NCBI GenBank assembly: GCA_041905795.1
Contig: JAYRKL010000020.1
Location: 1-64,000, forward strand
Length of the DNA stretch: 64,000 bases
Direction of reading: 5' to 3'
Source of the DNA: SHVO01 sp041905795
Lineage (GTDB): Bacteria > Pseudomonadota > Alphaproteobacteria > Rhodospirillales > Rhodospirillaceae
In this document: positions 46,321 through 54,960 of the stretch, piece after piece
Layout of the letters: each line of letters begins with the position of its first letter
Position numbering within the stretch: the stretch's first letter is position 1
Position numbers and translations under genes: made by a program
The notes under the pieces: generated by a model
Databases searched by the model: none
What the model saw: only the letters and a program-made list of their open reading frames with translations
Told to the model about the DNA's origin: nothing

Positions 46321-47412
46321 ATGCGTGTTTTTACGATTGCCGCCAGTCTTGCGCTCCTGAGCGCCTGCGCCGCCCCCGCGCCGCACAAGCCGCCTCACAC
46401 GCCGTCCCCGGCACCGGCCGCCGCGCACACGCCTCCGGCGCCGCCCGAGGACCCCGGCGTCCCTGTCGCCATCACCTTGCCGGATCTCACCGCCTACGCC
46501 CTGATCCGCACCGACGGCGGCAAGACGCCGCCCCAGGTGCTCAGCCTCGGTCAGGCCGCCGCGCTCTTGGCGGATTTTGACGTCGTCTTCCTCGGCGAGG
46601 CTCACCGCCATGTCGGCGCGCAACGCGCCCAGATGGACCTGTTCCGGGAAATCCATCAACGCGCGCCCGCCGTCAGCCTGTCCATGGAGCAGTTCGAGCG
46701 CGACGTTCAGGGCGTGGTCGACGACTATCTCGCGGGCAAGGCCGGCGAACTGTCCCTGGCCGAAAAAGGCCGCGCCTGGCAGAGCTACGGCACCACCTAC
46801 CGGCCTTTGGTGGAATACGCCAAGGAGCACCATCTGCCGGTGATCGCCGCCAATGCGCCCGAACAGGTGATCCGCTGCGTCGGACGCGAGGGCATCGGAT
46901 TCCTCGCGACGATGAGCCCCGCCAGCCGCGGCTGGGCGGCAGCCGAGGTACACACCGGCGACGGCGCGTATCGCGACAAGTTCATGGGCTTCGCCATGGG
47001 TGAAGCCGGACACGGCGGCGGCAAGAAAGGCGACACGCCCAGCGCCCAGGCGCTGCGCGGCTTCGAGGCCCAGGCCACCCGCGACGACACCATGGCGGAA
47101 TCGATCTTCCTGCATTTGCAGAAGAATCCCGGCCGCAAGGTCGTGCACCTGACCGGGTCGTTCCACAGCGACGATTTCCTGGGCACGGTCGAACGCCTGC
47201 GGATGCGCGATCCAAAGCTCAAGATCGCGGTGGTGAGCCCGACGGACTACAAGACCGCCGGCGACATCCGCTTGAAAGCCTCCGACGCCGCCGGCGGCAC
47301 CTTGGTGCTGGCCTTGCGCGCGCTGCCGCAGCTTTACGTCACGGCGGCCGAGATGCGCGCGGCCATGCGCGGATCGACCACCGCCCGCGAGAAGGTGAAC
47401 TGCAAGATGTAG
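46321..47412 (+). CDS. ChaN-like haem-binding lipoprotein
   Basis: A 363-residue lipoprotein: the signal peptide ends in the lipobox LLSAC with Cys16 as the lipidation site, followed by a Pro/His-rich linker. The body matches the ChaN / Cofac_haem_bdg family (VVFLGEAHRHVGAQRAQMDL, SMEQFERDVQGVVDDYLAG, VIAANAPEQVIR and the C-terminal KVVHLTGSFHSDDF). ChaN is an iron-regulated haem-binding lipoprotein in other bacteria; an iron or haem role here is inferred from family only. It converges on zapE across a composite palindromic repeat. Confidence 0.85.
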   Translation: MRVFTIAASLALLSACAAPAPHKPPHTPSPAPAAAHTPPAPPEDPGVPVAITLPDLTAYALIRTDGGKTPPQVLSLGQAAALLADFDVVFLGEAHRHVGAQRAQMDLFREIHQRAPAVSLSMEQFERDVQGVVDDYLAGKAGELSLAEKGRAWQSYGTTYRPLVEYAKEHHLPVIAANAPEQVIRCVGREGIGFLATMSPASRGWAAAEVHTGDGAYRDKFMGFAMGEAGHGGGKKGDTPSAQALRGFEAQATRDDTMAESIFLHLQKNPGRKVVHLTGSFHSDDFLGTVERLRMRDPKLKIAVVSPTDYKTAGDIRLKASDAAGGTLVLALRALPQLYVTAAEMRAAMRGSTTAREKVNCKM

Positions 47413-47433
47413 CTGTTTGCCCGCGATCGGGAG

Positions 47434-47551
47434 CGGAAACAGAGTCTAGAGCATGTTAGGCCGAAGTGGAAACCGGTTCGGCCGCTTAACATGCGATCAA
47501 ACAAAGACCTAGACTCTGTTTCCGATTCAACGAAGCGGAAACAGAGTCTAG
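47434..47551. repeat. Composite palindromic element, type C (copy C2) with triple flank
   Basis: The core has outer arms GCATGTTA (47451-47458) and TAACATGC (47487-47494), inner arms GGCCGAA (47459-47465) and TTCGGCC (47477-47483). A 16-mer, CGGAAACAGAGTCTAG, flanks it at 47434-47449, recurs inverted at 47509-47524 and directly at 47536-47551; the last two form a perfect 16-bp hairpin. The third copy contains the zapE stop codon. Confidence 0.95.
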
Positions 47552-48663
47552 ACGTGCCGCTGGCGGATGTAGTCGGCGGCCTGCATCTCGATCAGGCGCG
47601 ACACCGTGCGATGGAATTCGAACCCGCCTTCATGGCCGCGATAAAGGTCCTGCGGCGGCACGGCGGCCGAGCAGATCAGGGCCGTGCGGTGTTCATACAG
47701 CGCATCGATCAAGGTCACGAACCGCCGCGCCGCGTCTTTCAGGTCCTCGTTCATCTGCGGGACGTTCCGCAGGATCAGGGTCGAGAACTGCGCGGCGATG
47801 GCGAGGTAGTCGCTGGGGCCCAACGGCTGTTGGCATAAATCGGCGAAGTCGAATCGCGCCGTGCCGTGGGCGGCTGCGGGCACCGCTATGCGCCGGCCCT
47901 GGTTCAGAACCACGTCTTGCGCCGGCGCCGAATCGTCGGTGAGGCGCGCCCAGGCCGCATCCAAGGCCGCGTCGGCAGCCGGCCCCAGGGGCGATACGTA
48001 CACTTGCTGTCCGGCAAGGCGGCCCAGGCGATAGTCCTGCGCCGCGTCCAGTTCCAGAAGCGTGAAGGCCTGTTTGATCAGGGCGATGAACGGCAGGAAC
48101 CGCTCGCGCTGCAGGCCGTGCTTGTAGAGGTCGTCCGGATGCCGGTTGGAGGTGGAGACGATCACGACGCCCCGCGCCAGGAGTTTCTCGAATAGCCGGC
48201 CCACGATCATGGCGTCGGCGATATCGCGTATTTCCAGTTCGTCGAGGCACAGCAAGACGGCGTTGTCGGCGATGCCGTCGGCCATACCCGGGATCGGATC
48301 GCCCTCGTCCTGGTACATGGGCAATTGGCGGCGGCGGTGGATCTCGCCGTGGATGTCGCGCATGAAGGCGTGGAAATGCACCCGTTCCTTCGCAGCCACG
48401 GGCGCCGCCTCGAAGAACAGGTTCATGAGCATGGACTTGCCGCGCCCGACGCCGCCGTGGAGATAGAGCCCGCGCGGCGGCGGTTTGTCGGCGCCGCCGA
48501 ACAGCCTGCCGAGCACGCCCTTCCTGGCGCCTTTGGGCTTATACGCGGCAAGTTCGCCGGCGAGCGCGGCAAGCTTCGCCGCCGCCGCCTCCTGAATCGG
48601 ATCGGGCTTCAATTCGCCGGACGCCACCTTGGCGCGGTAGCGAGTGAGCAGATCGTTACTCAT
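47548..48663 (-). CDS. zapE: Cell division ATPase ZapE (AFG1-like)
   Basis: AFG1-family AAA-like ATPase associated with the Z-ring in other bacteria. The 371-residue protein has Walker A GGVGRGKSMLM (70-80), FHAFMRDIHGEIH, Walker B VLLCLDELEIRDIADAM, and the sensor-like STSNRHPDDLYKHGLQR. In many Alphaproteobacteria it is found with mdh and sucCD, as here. The TAG stop is part of the composite palindrome, so the last residues are set by the repeat boundary. Confidence 0.94.
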   Translation of the reverse strand: MSNDLLTRYRAKVASGELKPDPIQEAAAAKLAALAGELAAYKPKGARKGVLGRLFGGADKPPPRGLYLHGGVGRGKSMLMNLFFEAAPVAAKERVHFHAFMRDIHGEIHRRRQLPMYQDEGDPIPGMADGIADNAVLLCLDELEIRDIADAMIVGRLFEKLLARGVVIVSTSNRHPDDLYKHGLQRERFLPFIALIKQAFTLLELDAAQDYRLGRLAGQQVYVSPLGPAADAALDAAWARLTDDSAPAQDVVLNQGRRIAVPAAAHGTARFDFADLCQQPLGPSDYLAIAAQFSTLILRNVPQMNEDLKDAARRFVTLIDALYEHRTALICSAAVPPQDLYRGHEGGFEFHRTVSRLIEMQAADYIRQRHV

Positions 48664-48685
48664 GACTCAGGATCATAAAACGCAA

Positions 48686-48713
48686 CATGCCGCCCTCTTG
48701 CGAAGGCGGCATG
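48686..48713 (-). terminator. Hairpin after the DHH phosphoesterase gene
   Basis: CATGCCGCC and GGCGGCATG form a perfect 9-bp stem with a 10-nt loop. On the minus strand it is followed by TTGCGTTTTATG and lies about 24 bp past the DHH gene stop. It is a moderate terminator candidate just before zapE. Confidence 0.5.
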
Positions 48714-48736
48714 CCGGGAACGCATTGAAAGACAGA

Positions 48737-49666
48737 TCAACCGTCCTTGTTGACCTTCTCGATCAGGTCCTTGAGGGTCTTTTCGGCCAGGTCGTTGGGC
48801 ACCTGGCAGGTGCCGGCCGCCTGGTGGCCGCCGCCGCCGTACTTCAGGCAGAGTTCGCCGACATTGGTCTTGGACGAACGGTCGAAGATCGACTTGCCGA
48901 TGGCGTAAACCGTGTTCTGCTTCTTGAGGCCCCACATCACGTGGATCGAGATGTTGGACTGCGGGAACAAGGCGTAGATCAGGAAGCGGTTGCAGGCCCA
49001 GATGGTGTCTTCGTCGCGCAGGTCGAGGACCACCAGGTTCTTGTGCACGGTGGTGCACTTCTTGATCTGCTCTTTCGCCTTGCCTTCGTGCTCGACATAC
49101 AGGTCAACGCGTTCGACCACATCCGGCAGCATGAGGATGTCTTCGACCGGCATCTGCACGCACTTGTCGATGAGTTCCATCATCAGCTGGTAGTTGGAGA
49201 TGGTGAATTCGCGGAACCGCCCCAGGCCGGTGCGGGCGTCCATGAGGAAATTCATCAGGTCCCAGCCCTTGGCGTTCAACACTTCGTCCTTGTTGAACTG
49301 GGCGGCGTCGCCCTTATCCACGGCGATCATCAGTTCGTCGCTGATGCGCGGCACCTTCTTCTTGCCGCCGTAGTAATCGTAGACCACGCGGGCCGCCGAG
49401 GGGGCCTTGGCGTCGATGATGTGGTTGTCCCGCTTGCCGACGCGGATGGTTTCGCTCTCATGGTGGTCGAAAGCGAGATGGACCCCATCCACAAACGGCA
49501 GGTTGGTGGTAATATCGCGATTGGTGATCTCGATGACGCCGTCCTGCATGTCCTTGGGGTGGACGAACTTGATCTCATCGATCAAATTTAGCTCCCTCAG
49601 GATCGCGGCGCAGACGAGCCCGTCAAAATCGCTGCGCGTGACCAGGCGGTATTTAGTCGAGGACAT
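48737..49666 (-). CDS. DHH-family phosphoesterase
   Basis: A 309-residue DHH/DHHA1 phosphoesterase. The metal-binding motifs are TRSDFDGLVC (D13, D15), FDHHES (D67, H68, H69) and a later Asp in AVDKGDAAQFN; the C-terminal substrate-binding DHHA1 motif is YGGGGHQAAGTC. Family members cleave small nucleotides such as nanoRNA, pAp or c-di-AMP, or polyphosphate; the sequence does not settle which. It has its own transcription unit, divergent from a small lipoprotein gene. Confidence 0.92.
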   Translation of the reverse strand: MSSTKYRLVTRSDFDGLVCAAILRELNLIDEIKFVHPKDMQDGVIEITNRDITTNLPFVDGVHLAFDHHESETIRVGKRDNHIIDAKAPSAARVVYDYYGGKKKVPRISDELMIAVDKGDAAQFNKDEVLNAKGWDLMNFLMDARTGLGRFREFTISNYQLMMELIDKCVQMPVEDILMLPDVVERVDLYVEHEGKAKEQIKKCTTVHKNLVVLDLRDEDTIWACNRFLIYALFPQSNISIHVMWGLKKQNTVYAIGKSIFDRSSKTNVGELCLKYGGGGHQAAGTCQVPNDLAEKTLKDLIEKVNKDG

Positions 49667-49739
49667 TGCGGGTTCCCCCTTAAAACACGATGCATCCCGG
49701 CCGAAAAGATAAACAGGACGGTGAGTTAAGACAACCTAG

Positions 49740-50111
49740 ATGCGCGAGAAGGACAAAAGCATTTTTGTGAAGCCGTGCCCCCGCGAAACCCGACACGAAA
49801 CACACCGGTTTCCGGGCAAAACCGTGGTTTGGGCACTTGCCGGCGCGGCGCTTGCCCTGGCGTCTTGCGCCAACCCCTATGTCGACAGCCGGCGCGAGGC
49901 CGGCCAGAAGCAGCCTGTCGGCACTTCGACCCCGGACATGGTGGCCATCTGCTTCTCGCCCTCCAAAACCCCGCGCGATCAGTTGACCGCCCTGGCTCAA
50001 CCGGAGTGCGCCAAGACTGGCCGCGTGGCCGCTTTTGACCACGAGGACGCCTGGAATTGCACGCTTCTCGCGCCCAATCGCGCCTTCTACCGCTGCTCGG
50101 CGAAACCTTGA
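49740..50111 (+). CDS. Small putative lipoprotein
   Basis: A 123-residue reading frame containing a hydrophobic stretch and lipobox (VVWALAGAALALASCANPYV) about 42 residues from the ATG. The lead-in is long for a lipoprotein signal, so a start at an internal GTG (49767 or 49824) may be the true one; no clear ribosome-binding site decides. The mature part (about 80 residues) has three further cysteines and no recognisable enzyme motif. The function is unknown. Confidence 0.65.
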   Translation: MREKDKSIFVKPCPRETRHETHRFPGKTVVWALAGAALALASCANPYVDSRREAGQKQPVGTSTPDMVAICFSPSKTPRDQLTALAQPECAKTGRVAAFDHEDAWNCTLLAPNRAFYRCSAKP

Positions 50112-50155
50112 GCCCCGGTCCCGCGTTAGACAAACGCCGGGGAGAGAGGATCGTG

Positions 50156-51205
50156 ATGGTTTCTGTGCGCATTCTGTGCGGAATCGCCGCTCTCGGCGTC
50201 GGGATTGTCGCCGGCGCGGCGCTCTACAACAACCCGGCCCAGACCCGGAGGGCGGCGGAACGCGCCGAATTCGCGGCGCTCCAGAAGGGTGAGGCGATCG
50301 GCTACTACAGCTCCGAACTCGCGCGCCGCCCCACGGACTACGTGCTGTATCTGCGCCGCGGCGTGACCTTGCGCAAAGATGGCCGCAACCAGGAAGCGCT
50401 CGCCGATCTGACGGAAGCGATTCGCCTCGGCCCGCCGGTCAAGACTGCGCAGGAGCTTGGCGACAAAGCCGGCGATTCCACCTTCCCCGAAACCCATCGC
50501 CTGACCCTGGCCCGCCAGCTTCACACCGAACGCGCGCTGGCCCTTCAGGCCCTGGGCCGCGCCGACGATGCCTTGGCCGACCTGGATGCCGCGGTCACGC
50601 TCGATCCCAAAGACATGGCCGCCCATTATCAGCGCGGCGTGATTCGCAGCTATGCCGGCCGCATCGGCGACGCGGTGGCGGATTTCAACCTTATCCTGGA
50701 CCGCCGGCCCAACATCGACGCCGTCGTCGGACGCGCCAATGCAAGATATCTCGGCGGCGATTATGCAGGCGCGGCGGAGGATTTCGCGCACGCGGCGCGC
50801 AGCGACGGAAACAAGGGCCGCTATGCGGTGTGGCTGCTGAAGGCGCAGCTGCGCGGCAAGCTCGCGATCCCGCGCCGGCAGTTCGAGCAGCTTCCCCGGG
50901 ATCATCCGGCCTGGGCGGGGATCAACGCGCTGCTGGCAGACTACACCCCGGCGCAGATGGCGGCCAGCCTGGCCGCGGGCCTGGCCAAGGACCGGAAACC
51001 GGCCTGCGACGGCATCGTGTTCCTGGGCGAGTGGCTGGTGATCAAGGCGGGCGGCGAGAACGCGCCGGCGATTTTCCGGGAGGCGCTTGGTATTTGCCGG
51101 CCGGGGACCATGCCGCACGCCGTGGCGACCCTGGAACTGCGCCGGCTGGCGACGGCGTCACCCACGCCGCCGGCGCCCGAAGTCCCGGCGACGCCCGGCC
51201 TTTAA
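50156..51205 (+). CDS. Membrane-anchored TPR protein
   Basis: The ATG at 50156 follows GGAGAGAGGA by five bases and gives 349 residues. An N-terminal hydrophobic segment (LCGIAALGVGIVAGAALY) acts as anchor or signal, followed by several tetratricopeptide repeats (for example YVLYLRRGVTLRKDGRNQEA, MAAHYQRGVIRSYAGRIGDA). It is probably periplasmic and protein-binding. It lies 44 bp after the small lipoprotein gene and converges on sdhB. No specific role is recognisable. Confidence 0.85.
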   Translation: MVSVRILCGIAALGVGIVAGAALYNNPAQTRRAAERAEFAALQKGEAIGYYSSELARRPTDYVLYLRRGVTLRKDGRNQEALADLTEAIRLGPPVKTAQELGDKAGDSTFPETHRLTLARQLHTERALALQALGRADDALADLDAAVTLDPKDMAAHYQRGVIRSYAGRIGDAVADFNLILDRRPNIDAVVGRANARYLGGDYAGAAEDFAHAARSDGNKGRYAVWLLKAQLRGKLAIPRRQFEQLPRDHPAWAGINALLADYTPAQMAASLAAGLAKDRKPACDGIVFLGEWLVIKAGGENAPAIFREALGICRPGTMPHAVATLELRRLATASPTPPAPEVPATPGL

Positions 51206-51207
51206 CC

Positions 51208-51292
51208 GGCGTCCACTTTTCCTGGATACGCTTCTATCTTCGTCGCGTCTCCGGACGGAAAACCGGCGTCCACTTTTCCTGGATACGCTCTA
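51208..51292. repeat. Palindrome type A, partial plus complete copy (A4)
   Basis: A truncated copy (51208-51233, ACCGGCGTCCACTTTTCC and following) is followed by a complete one with inner arms GGAAAA and TTTTCC and outer arms GCGTCTCC and GGATACGC (one mismatch). The two share the same inner sequence, so this is a local tandem duplication. The right edge, CTCTAA, supplies the sdhB stop codon (TAG on minus). Confidence 0.88.
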
Positions 51293-52072
51293 ACCCGCCC
51301 GTTCGACCAGCTTGGTCTTGATGTCGGCGATGGCTTTCGCCGGGTTCAAGCCTTTGGGGCAGGTCTGGGTGCAATTCATGATGGTGTGGCAGCGGTACAG
51401 CTTGAAGGGGTCTTCGAGCTGGTCGAGACGCTCGCCGGTGGCTTCGTCGCGGCTGTCGTTGATCCAGCGCGCCGCCTGCAGAAGGATGGCGGGACCGAGG
51501 TAGCGGTCGCCGTTCCACCAGTAGCTCGGGCAGCTGGTCGAGCAGCAGAAGCACAGGATGCATTCCCACAGCCCATCGAGCTTCGCGCGCTCTTCCGGCG
51601 ACTGCAGGCGTTCACCCGAAGCCGGCGGCGGCGTATCGGACTTCATCCACGGTTCGATCGAGGCGTACTGGGCGTAGACATGGGTGAGGTCGGGCACCAG
51701 GTCCTTCACCACCGGCATATGCGGCAGCGGATAGACCTTGACGTCGCCTTTGCAGTCCTCGATCGGCTTCAGGCAGGCCAGCGTGTTGCCGCCGTCGATG
51801 TTCATGGAGCATGAGCCGCAGATGCCTTCGCGGCAGGACCGGCGCAGGGTCAGCGTCTGGTCCATTTCGTCTTTGATCTTCAGCAGGGCGTCCAGGACCA
51901 TGGGGCCGCAGGTATCCATGTCCACATCGTATGAATCGATGCGCGGATTGGCTTCCGTGTCCGGGTCATAGCGGTAGATCTGGAACCGCTTGGTGTTCTT
52001 GGCGCCGGCCGGAGCGGGATGCGCCTTGCCCTTGGTCGGCTTGGAATTCTTGGGGAGCGAGAATTCGACCAT
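51290..52072 (-). CDS. sdhB: Succinate dehydrogenase iron-sulfur subunit
   Basis: Electron-transfer subunit of complex II. The 260-residue protein has the [2Fe-2S] cysteines in SCREGICGSCSMNIDG and the following C, the [4Fe-4S] set in CILCFCCSTSCPSYWW and the [3Fe-4S] and tail cysteines in CHTIMNCTQTCPKGLNP. The N-terminus is slightly long and Lys/Pro-rich. It is the last gene of sdhCDAB and begins 12 bp after sdhA; its stop codon lies in a palindromic repeat. Confidence 0.98.
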   Translation of the reverse strand: MVEFSLPKNSKPTKGKAHPAPAGAKNTKRFQIYRYDPDTEANPRIDSYDVDMDTCGPMVLDALLKIKDEMDQTLTLRRSCREGICGSCSMNIDGGNTLACLKPIEDCKGDVKVYPLPHMPVVKDLVPDLTHVYAQYASIEPWMKSDTPPPASGERLQSPEERAKLDGLWECILCFCCSTSCPSYWWNGDRYLGPAILLQAARWINDSRDEATGERLDQLEDPFKLYRCHTIMNCTQTCPKGLNPAKAIADIKTKLVERAG

Positions 52073-52084
52073 GTGAGCAGCCCT

Positions 52085-53872
52085 CTAGTAAACGCGCGCC
52101 TTGGGCGCGATGTATTTGACTTCGTCGGTGAGCGTGTAGGTGTGCACCGGGCGGTAATCCAGCTTCACCTTGTACTTGTCGTCGATGTACGCGGCGGTGT
52201 GCTTCATCCAGTTTTCGTCGTCGCGGTTCGGGAAGTCCTCATGCGCATGGGCGCCGCGGCTTTCGTGACGCGCTTCGGCGCCGACGATGGTGGCCAGCGC
52301 GCAAGGCATCAGATTTTCCAGTTCGAGCGCTTCGATCAGGTCGGTGTTGAACACCAGCGAGCGGTCCGTGACCTTGATGTCGGCCAGGGACTGGGCGATC
52401 TGCGCCATTTTCTCGGCGCCTTCCTTCAGGGTCTTGGAGGTGCGGAACACGGCGGCGTCGTTCTGCATGGTGCGCTGCATGTTCTTGCGGATCTGCGCCG
52501 TGGTCATGGAGCCGTTGGCGGTGCGCAGGCGTTCCAGGCGCGACAGCGCGAGGTCGGCGGCGTCCTTGGGAAGCGCTTTATGCGTGGCGCCCTTCTTGAT
52601 GATGTCCTTGGCGCGCAGGGCCGCGGCGCGGCCGAACACCACTAGGTCGAGCAGCGAATTGGTGCCGAGGCGGTTGGCGCCGTGCACCGACACGCAGGCC
52701 GCTTCGCCGATGGCCATCAGGCCGGGGACCACGGAGTCGGGGTTGCCGTTCTTGATGGTGACCACTTCGGCCATGTAGTTCGTGGGAATGCCGCCCATGT
52801 TGTAGTGCACGGTGGGCAGCACGGGGATCGGTTCCTTGGTGGCGTCGACGCCCGAGAACACCTTCGAGGTTTCGGTGATGCCGGGCAGGCGCTGGTGCAG
52901 CACTTCGGCGCCGAGATGCTCGAGGTGCAGAAGGATGTGGTCTTTTTCGGCGCCGACGCCGCGGCCTTCGCGGATTTCCATGGTCATGGCGCGGCTGACG
53001 ACGTCGCGGGACGCGAGGTCCTTGGCGGTGGGGGCGTAACGCTCCATGAAGCGGTCGCCGGCGCTGTTGGTGAGGTAGCCGCCCTCGCCGCGCGCGCCTT
53101 CGGTGATCAGCACGCCGGCGCCGTAGACGCCGGTCGGGTGGAACTGCACGAACTCCATGTCCTGGAGCGGCAGGCCGGCGCGGGCCACCATGCCGTTGCC
53201 GTCGCCGGTGCAGGTGTGCGCCGAGGTGCAGGAGAAATAGGCGCGGCCGTAGCCGCCGGTGGCCATGACCACCATATGGGACTTGAAGCGGTGGATGGTG
53301 CCGGTGGCCATGTCGATGGCGACCACGCCGCGGCATGAGCCGTCGGCGTCCATCATCAGGTCGAGCGCGAAGTATTCGACGAAGAACTCGGCCTTATGCT
53401 TCAGGCTCTGCTGGTAGAGCGTATGCAGGATGGCGTGGCCGGTGCGGTCGGCGGCGGCGCAGGCGCGCTGCACCGGCGCTTCGCCGAAGTTGCGCATGTG
53501 GCCGCCGAACGGGCGCTGGTAGATCTTGCCCTCGGGCGTGCGCGAGAACGGCACGCCGTAGTGCTCCAGCTCGTACACCGCCGGGATGGCCTCGCGGCAC
53601 ATATACTCGATGGCGTCCTGGTCGCCGAGCCAGTCGGAGCCCTTGACGGTGTCGTACATGTGCCAGACCCAGTTGTCCTCGGCCATGTTGCCGAGCGCCG
53701 CGCCGATGCCGCCCTGGGCGGCGACGGTGTGGCTGCGTGTCGGGAACACCTTGGTCACGCAGGCGGTCTTGAGACCGTGCTGGACCATGCCGAAGGTGGC
53801 GCGCAAACCGGCGCCGCCGGCGCCGACAACGACCACGTCGTATTCGTGGTCAACGATGGTGAAAGCGGCCAT
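52085..53872 (-). CDS. sdhA: Succinate dehydrogenase flavoprotein subunit
   Basis: Catalytic subunit oxidising succinate to fumarate, with covalent FAD on His, here H48 in RSHTVAAQGG. The 595-residue protein also shows the FAD-binding VVVGAGGAGLRA, the active-site HPTGVYGAGVLITEGARGEG region (20 residues) and MGGIPTNYMAEV with HGANRLGTNSLLD near the C-terminal half. It lies 6 bp after sdhD. Confidence 0.99.
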   Translation of the reverse strand: MAAFTIVDHEYDVVVVGAGGAGLRATFGMVQHGLKTACVTKVFPTRSHTVAAQGGIGAALGNMAEDNWVWHMYDTVKGSDWLGDQDAIEYMCREAIPAVYELEHYGVPFSRTPEGKIYQRPFGGHMRNFGEAPVQRACAAADRTGHAILHTLYQQSLKHKAEFFVEYFALDLMMDADGSCRGVVAIDMATGTIHRFKSHMVVMATGGYGRAYFSCTSAHTCTGDGNGMVARAGLPLQDMEFVQFHPTGVYGAGVLITEGARGEGGYLTNSAGDRFMERYAPTAKDLASRDVVSRAMTMEIREGRGVGAEKDHILLHLEHLGAEVLHQRLPGITETSKVFSGVDATKEPIPVLPTVHYNMGGIPTNYMAEVVTIKNGNPDSVVPGLMAIGEAACVSVHGANRLGTNSLLDLVVFGRAAALRAKDIIKKGATHKALPKDAADLALSRLERLRTANGSMTTAQIRKNMQRTMQNDAAVFRTSKTLKEGAEKMAQIAQSLADIKVTDRSLVFNTDLIEALELENLMPCALATIVGAEARHESRGAHAHEDFPNRDDENWMKHTAAYIDDKYKVKLDYRPVHTYTLTDEVKYIAPKARVY

Positions 53873-53878
53873 GGGCGC

Positions 53879-54277
53879 TTAGCCTCCGAAACAGCAGATC
53901 AGGGTCGAGACGATGCCAAGCGCGGCAAAGCCGTACGCGGCGAACTTGGTCAGCATGATGGCGGCCGTGCGCCACGAATGGCAGGCGATGTAATCCTCGT
54001 ACACTACCTGCATGCCGAGTTGGGCATGGTGGAAGGAAACGCCGAGGAACAGGATCATCAGGGTGGCGTTGCAGGGGTTGGCGATCCACCCCATGAAGGC
54101 TTCGTAGGGCTCGCCGCCCACGGCGAGGTGAACGATGCCGGCCACAAACCAGATAGTCAGCGGCACCAGCGCGATCGACGTGACGCGCTGCGCCCACCAG
54201 TGATGCAATCCCTCCTTGGCCGAGCCAAGACCACGAGCGCGGCCGAGCGGGGAACGGAGGTCGTTGGAAGCAAACAT
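53879..54277 (-). CDS. sdhD: Succinate dehydrogenase membrane anchor SdhD
   Basis: Small membrane anchor of complex II. The 132-residue protein has three membrane segments (about 30-50, 68-88, 107-130) and the conserved haem/quinone segment FHHAQLGMQVVYEDYI. The N-terminal SPLGRARGLGSAKEGLHHWW is typical of alphaproteobacterial SdhD. It lies 10 bp after sdhC. Confidence 0.95.
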   Translation of the reverse strand: MFASNDLRSPLGRARGLGSAKEGLHHWWAQRVTSIALVPLTIWFVAGIVHLAVGGEPYEAFMGWIANPCNATLMILFLGVSFHHAQLGMQVVYEDYIACHSWRTAAIMLTKFAAYGFAALGIVSTLICCFGG

Positions 54278-54287
54278 GTGAACCCCC

Positions 54288-54683
54288 TTACGCCAGCGCC
54301 AGCAGCCAGGCGGCCGCGGTCAGCACGATGGCGCCGATGATGACGTAGATGTTGCCGCGCTTGGTCTCGCCGATCTCGAAGTTGCGCCCGGCGTCCCACA
54401 GCAGGTGGCGGATGCCGTTGCAGAGGTGGAGTGACAGCGCCAGCGAGAAACCGAACAGGATCAGCAGGCCGAGCGGCGAGGCGATGTAGCTCATCGCCAT
54501 GTCATAGGCGTCGGGCCCGTAGGCAGCGCTGGTCACCCACCACGTAAGCATCAGGAGACCCAGGCTCAGGGCTATGCCGGTAGCGCGGGAGGCGACGATC
54601 GAAAGCACCGCCGCCAGCGGCAGCCGGTAAATCTGGAGATGGGGGGAAAGCGGCCGAGAGGTCGGCTTCGCTGCGTTGGCCAT
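54288..54683 (-). CDS. sdhC: Succinate dehydrogenase cytochrome b556 subunit SdhC
   Basis: Haem-b-binding anchor of complex II. The 131-residue protein has the signature RPLSPHLQIYRLPLAAVLSI and SRATGIAL at the quinone site, and HLCNGIRHLLWDAG with H86 as likely haem ligand and H93 also conserved. Three membrane segments are visible. It heads sdhCDAB; a good promoter lies 125-155 bp upstream. Confidence 0.96.
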   Translation of the reverse strand: MANAAKPTSRPLSPHLQIYRLPLAAVLSIVASRATGIALSLGLLMLTWWVTSAAYGPDAYDMAMSYIASPLGLLILFGFSLALSLHLCNGIRHLLWDAGRNFEIGETKRGNIYVIIGAIVLTAAAWLLALA

Positions 54684-54809
54684 GGACAGAACCTTCGTGG
54701 AACGCTGATCCGAAAGGGCGCGAATGACGCGAGCAAGTTTGACGCTAACTCGCCGTTTTTTAAAGATATTTTGGAACCCGGACGCCCCAGCCGGACCCCA
54801 TGCCGGGCA

Positions 54810-54838
54810 GTACTAATCGCCTGTCCGGCGTAAGTCAA
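54810..54838 (-). promoter_or_regulatory. Putative sdhC promoter (TTGACT-N17-TAGTAC)
   Basis: On the minus strand TTGACT (54838-54833) and TAGTAC (54815-54810) are separated by 17 bp. The leader to the sdhC ATG would be about 120 nt. The gap 54684-54960 contains no further gene. Confidence 0.6.
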
Positions 54839-54844
54839 CGAAGG

Positions 54845-54870
54845 CCCACAAGGGGTTGTGGGAGGTTTTT
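54845..54870 (+). terminator. Hairpin with T-tract facing away from sdhC
   Basis: CCCACAA and TTGTGGG form a 7-bp stem around GGGG, followed on the plus strand by AGGTTTTT. It lies just upstream of the sdhC -35 box and is oriented to stop plus-strand transcription. No plus-strand gene ends here. Confidence 0.35.
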
Positions 54871-54960
54871 GATGCCCGCGCAGGGCCGGTGTGAGGCTCT
54901 CTGGCGCAGCGGGCCATCGGCGACAAATCCCCGAGTCCCGGACTTAAGCCGGCTTTTCCG

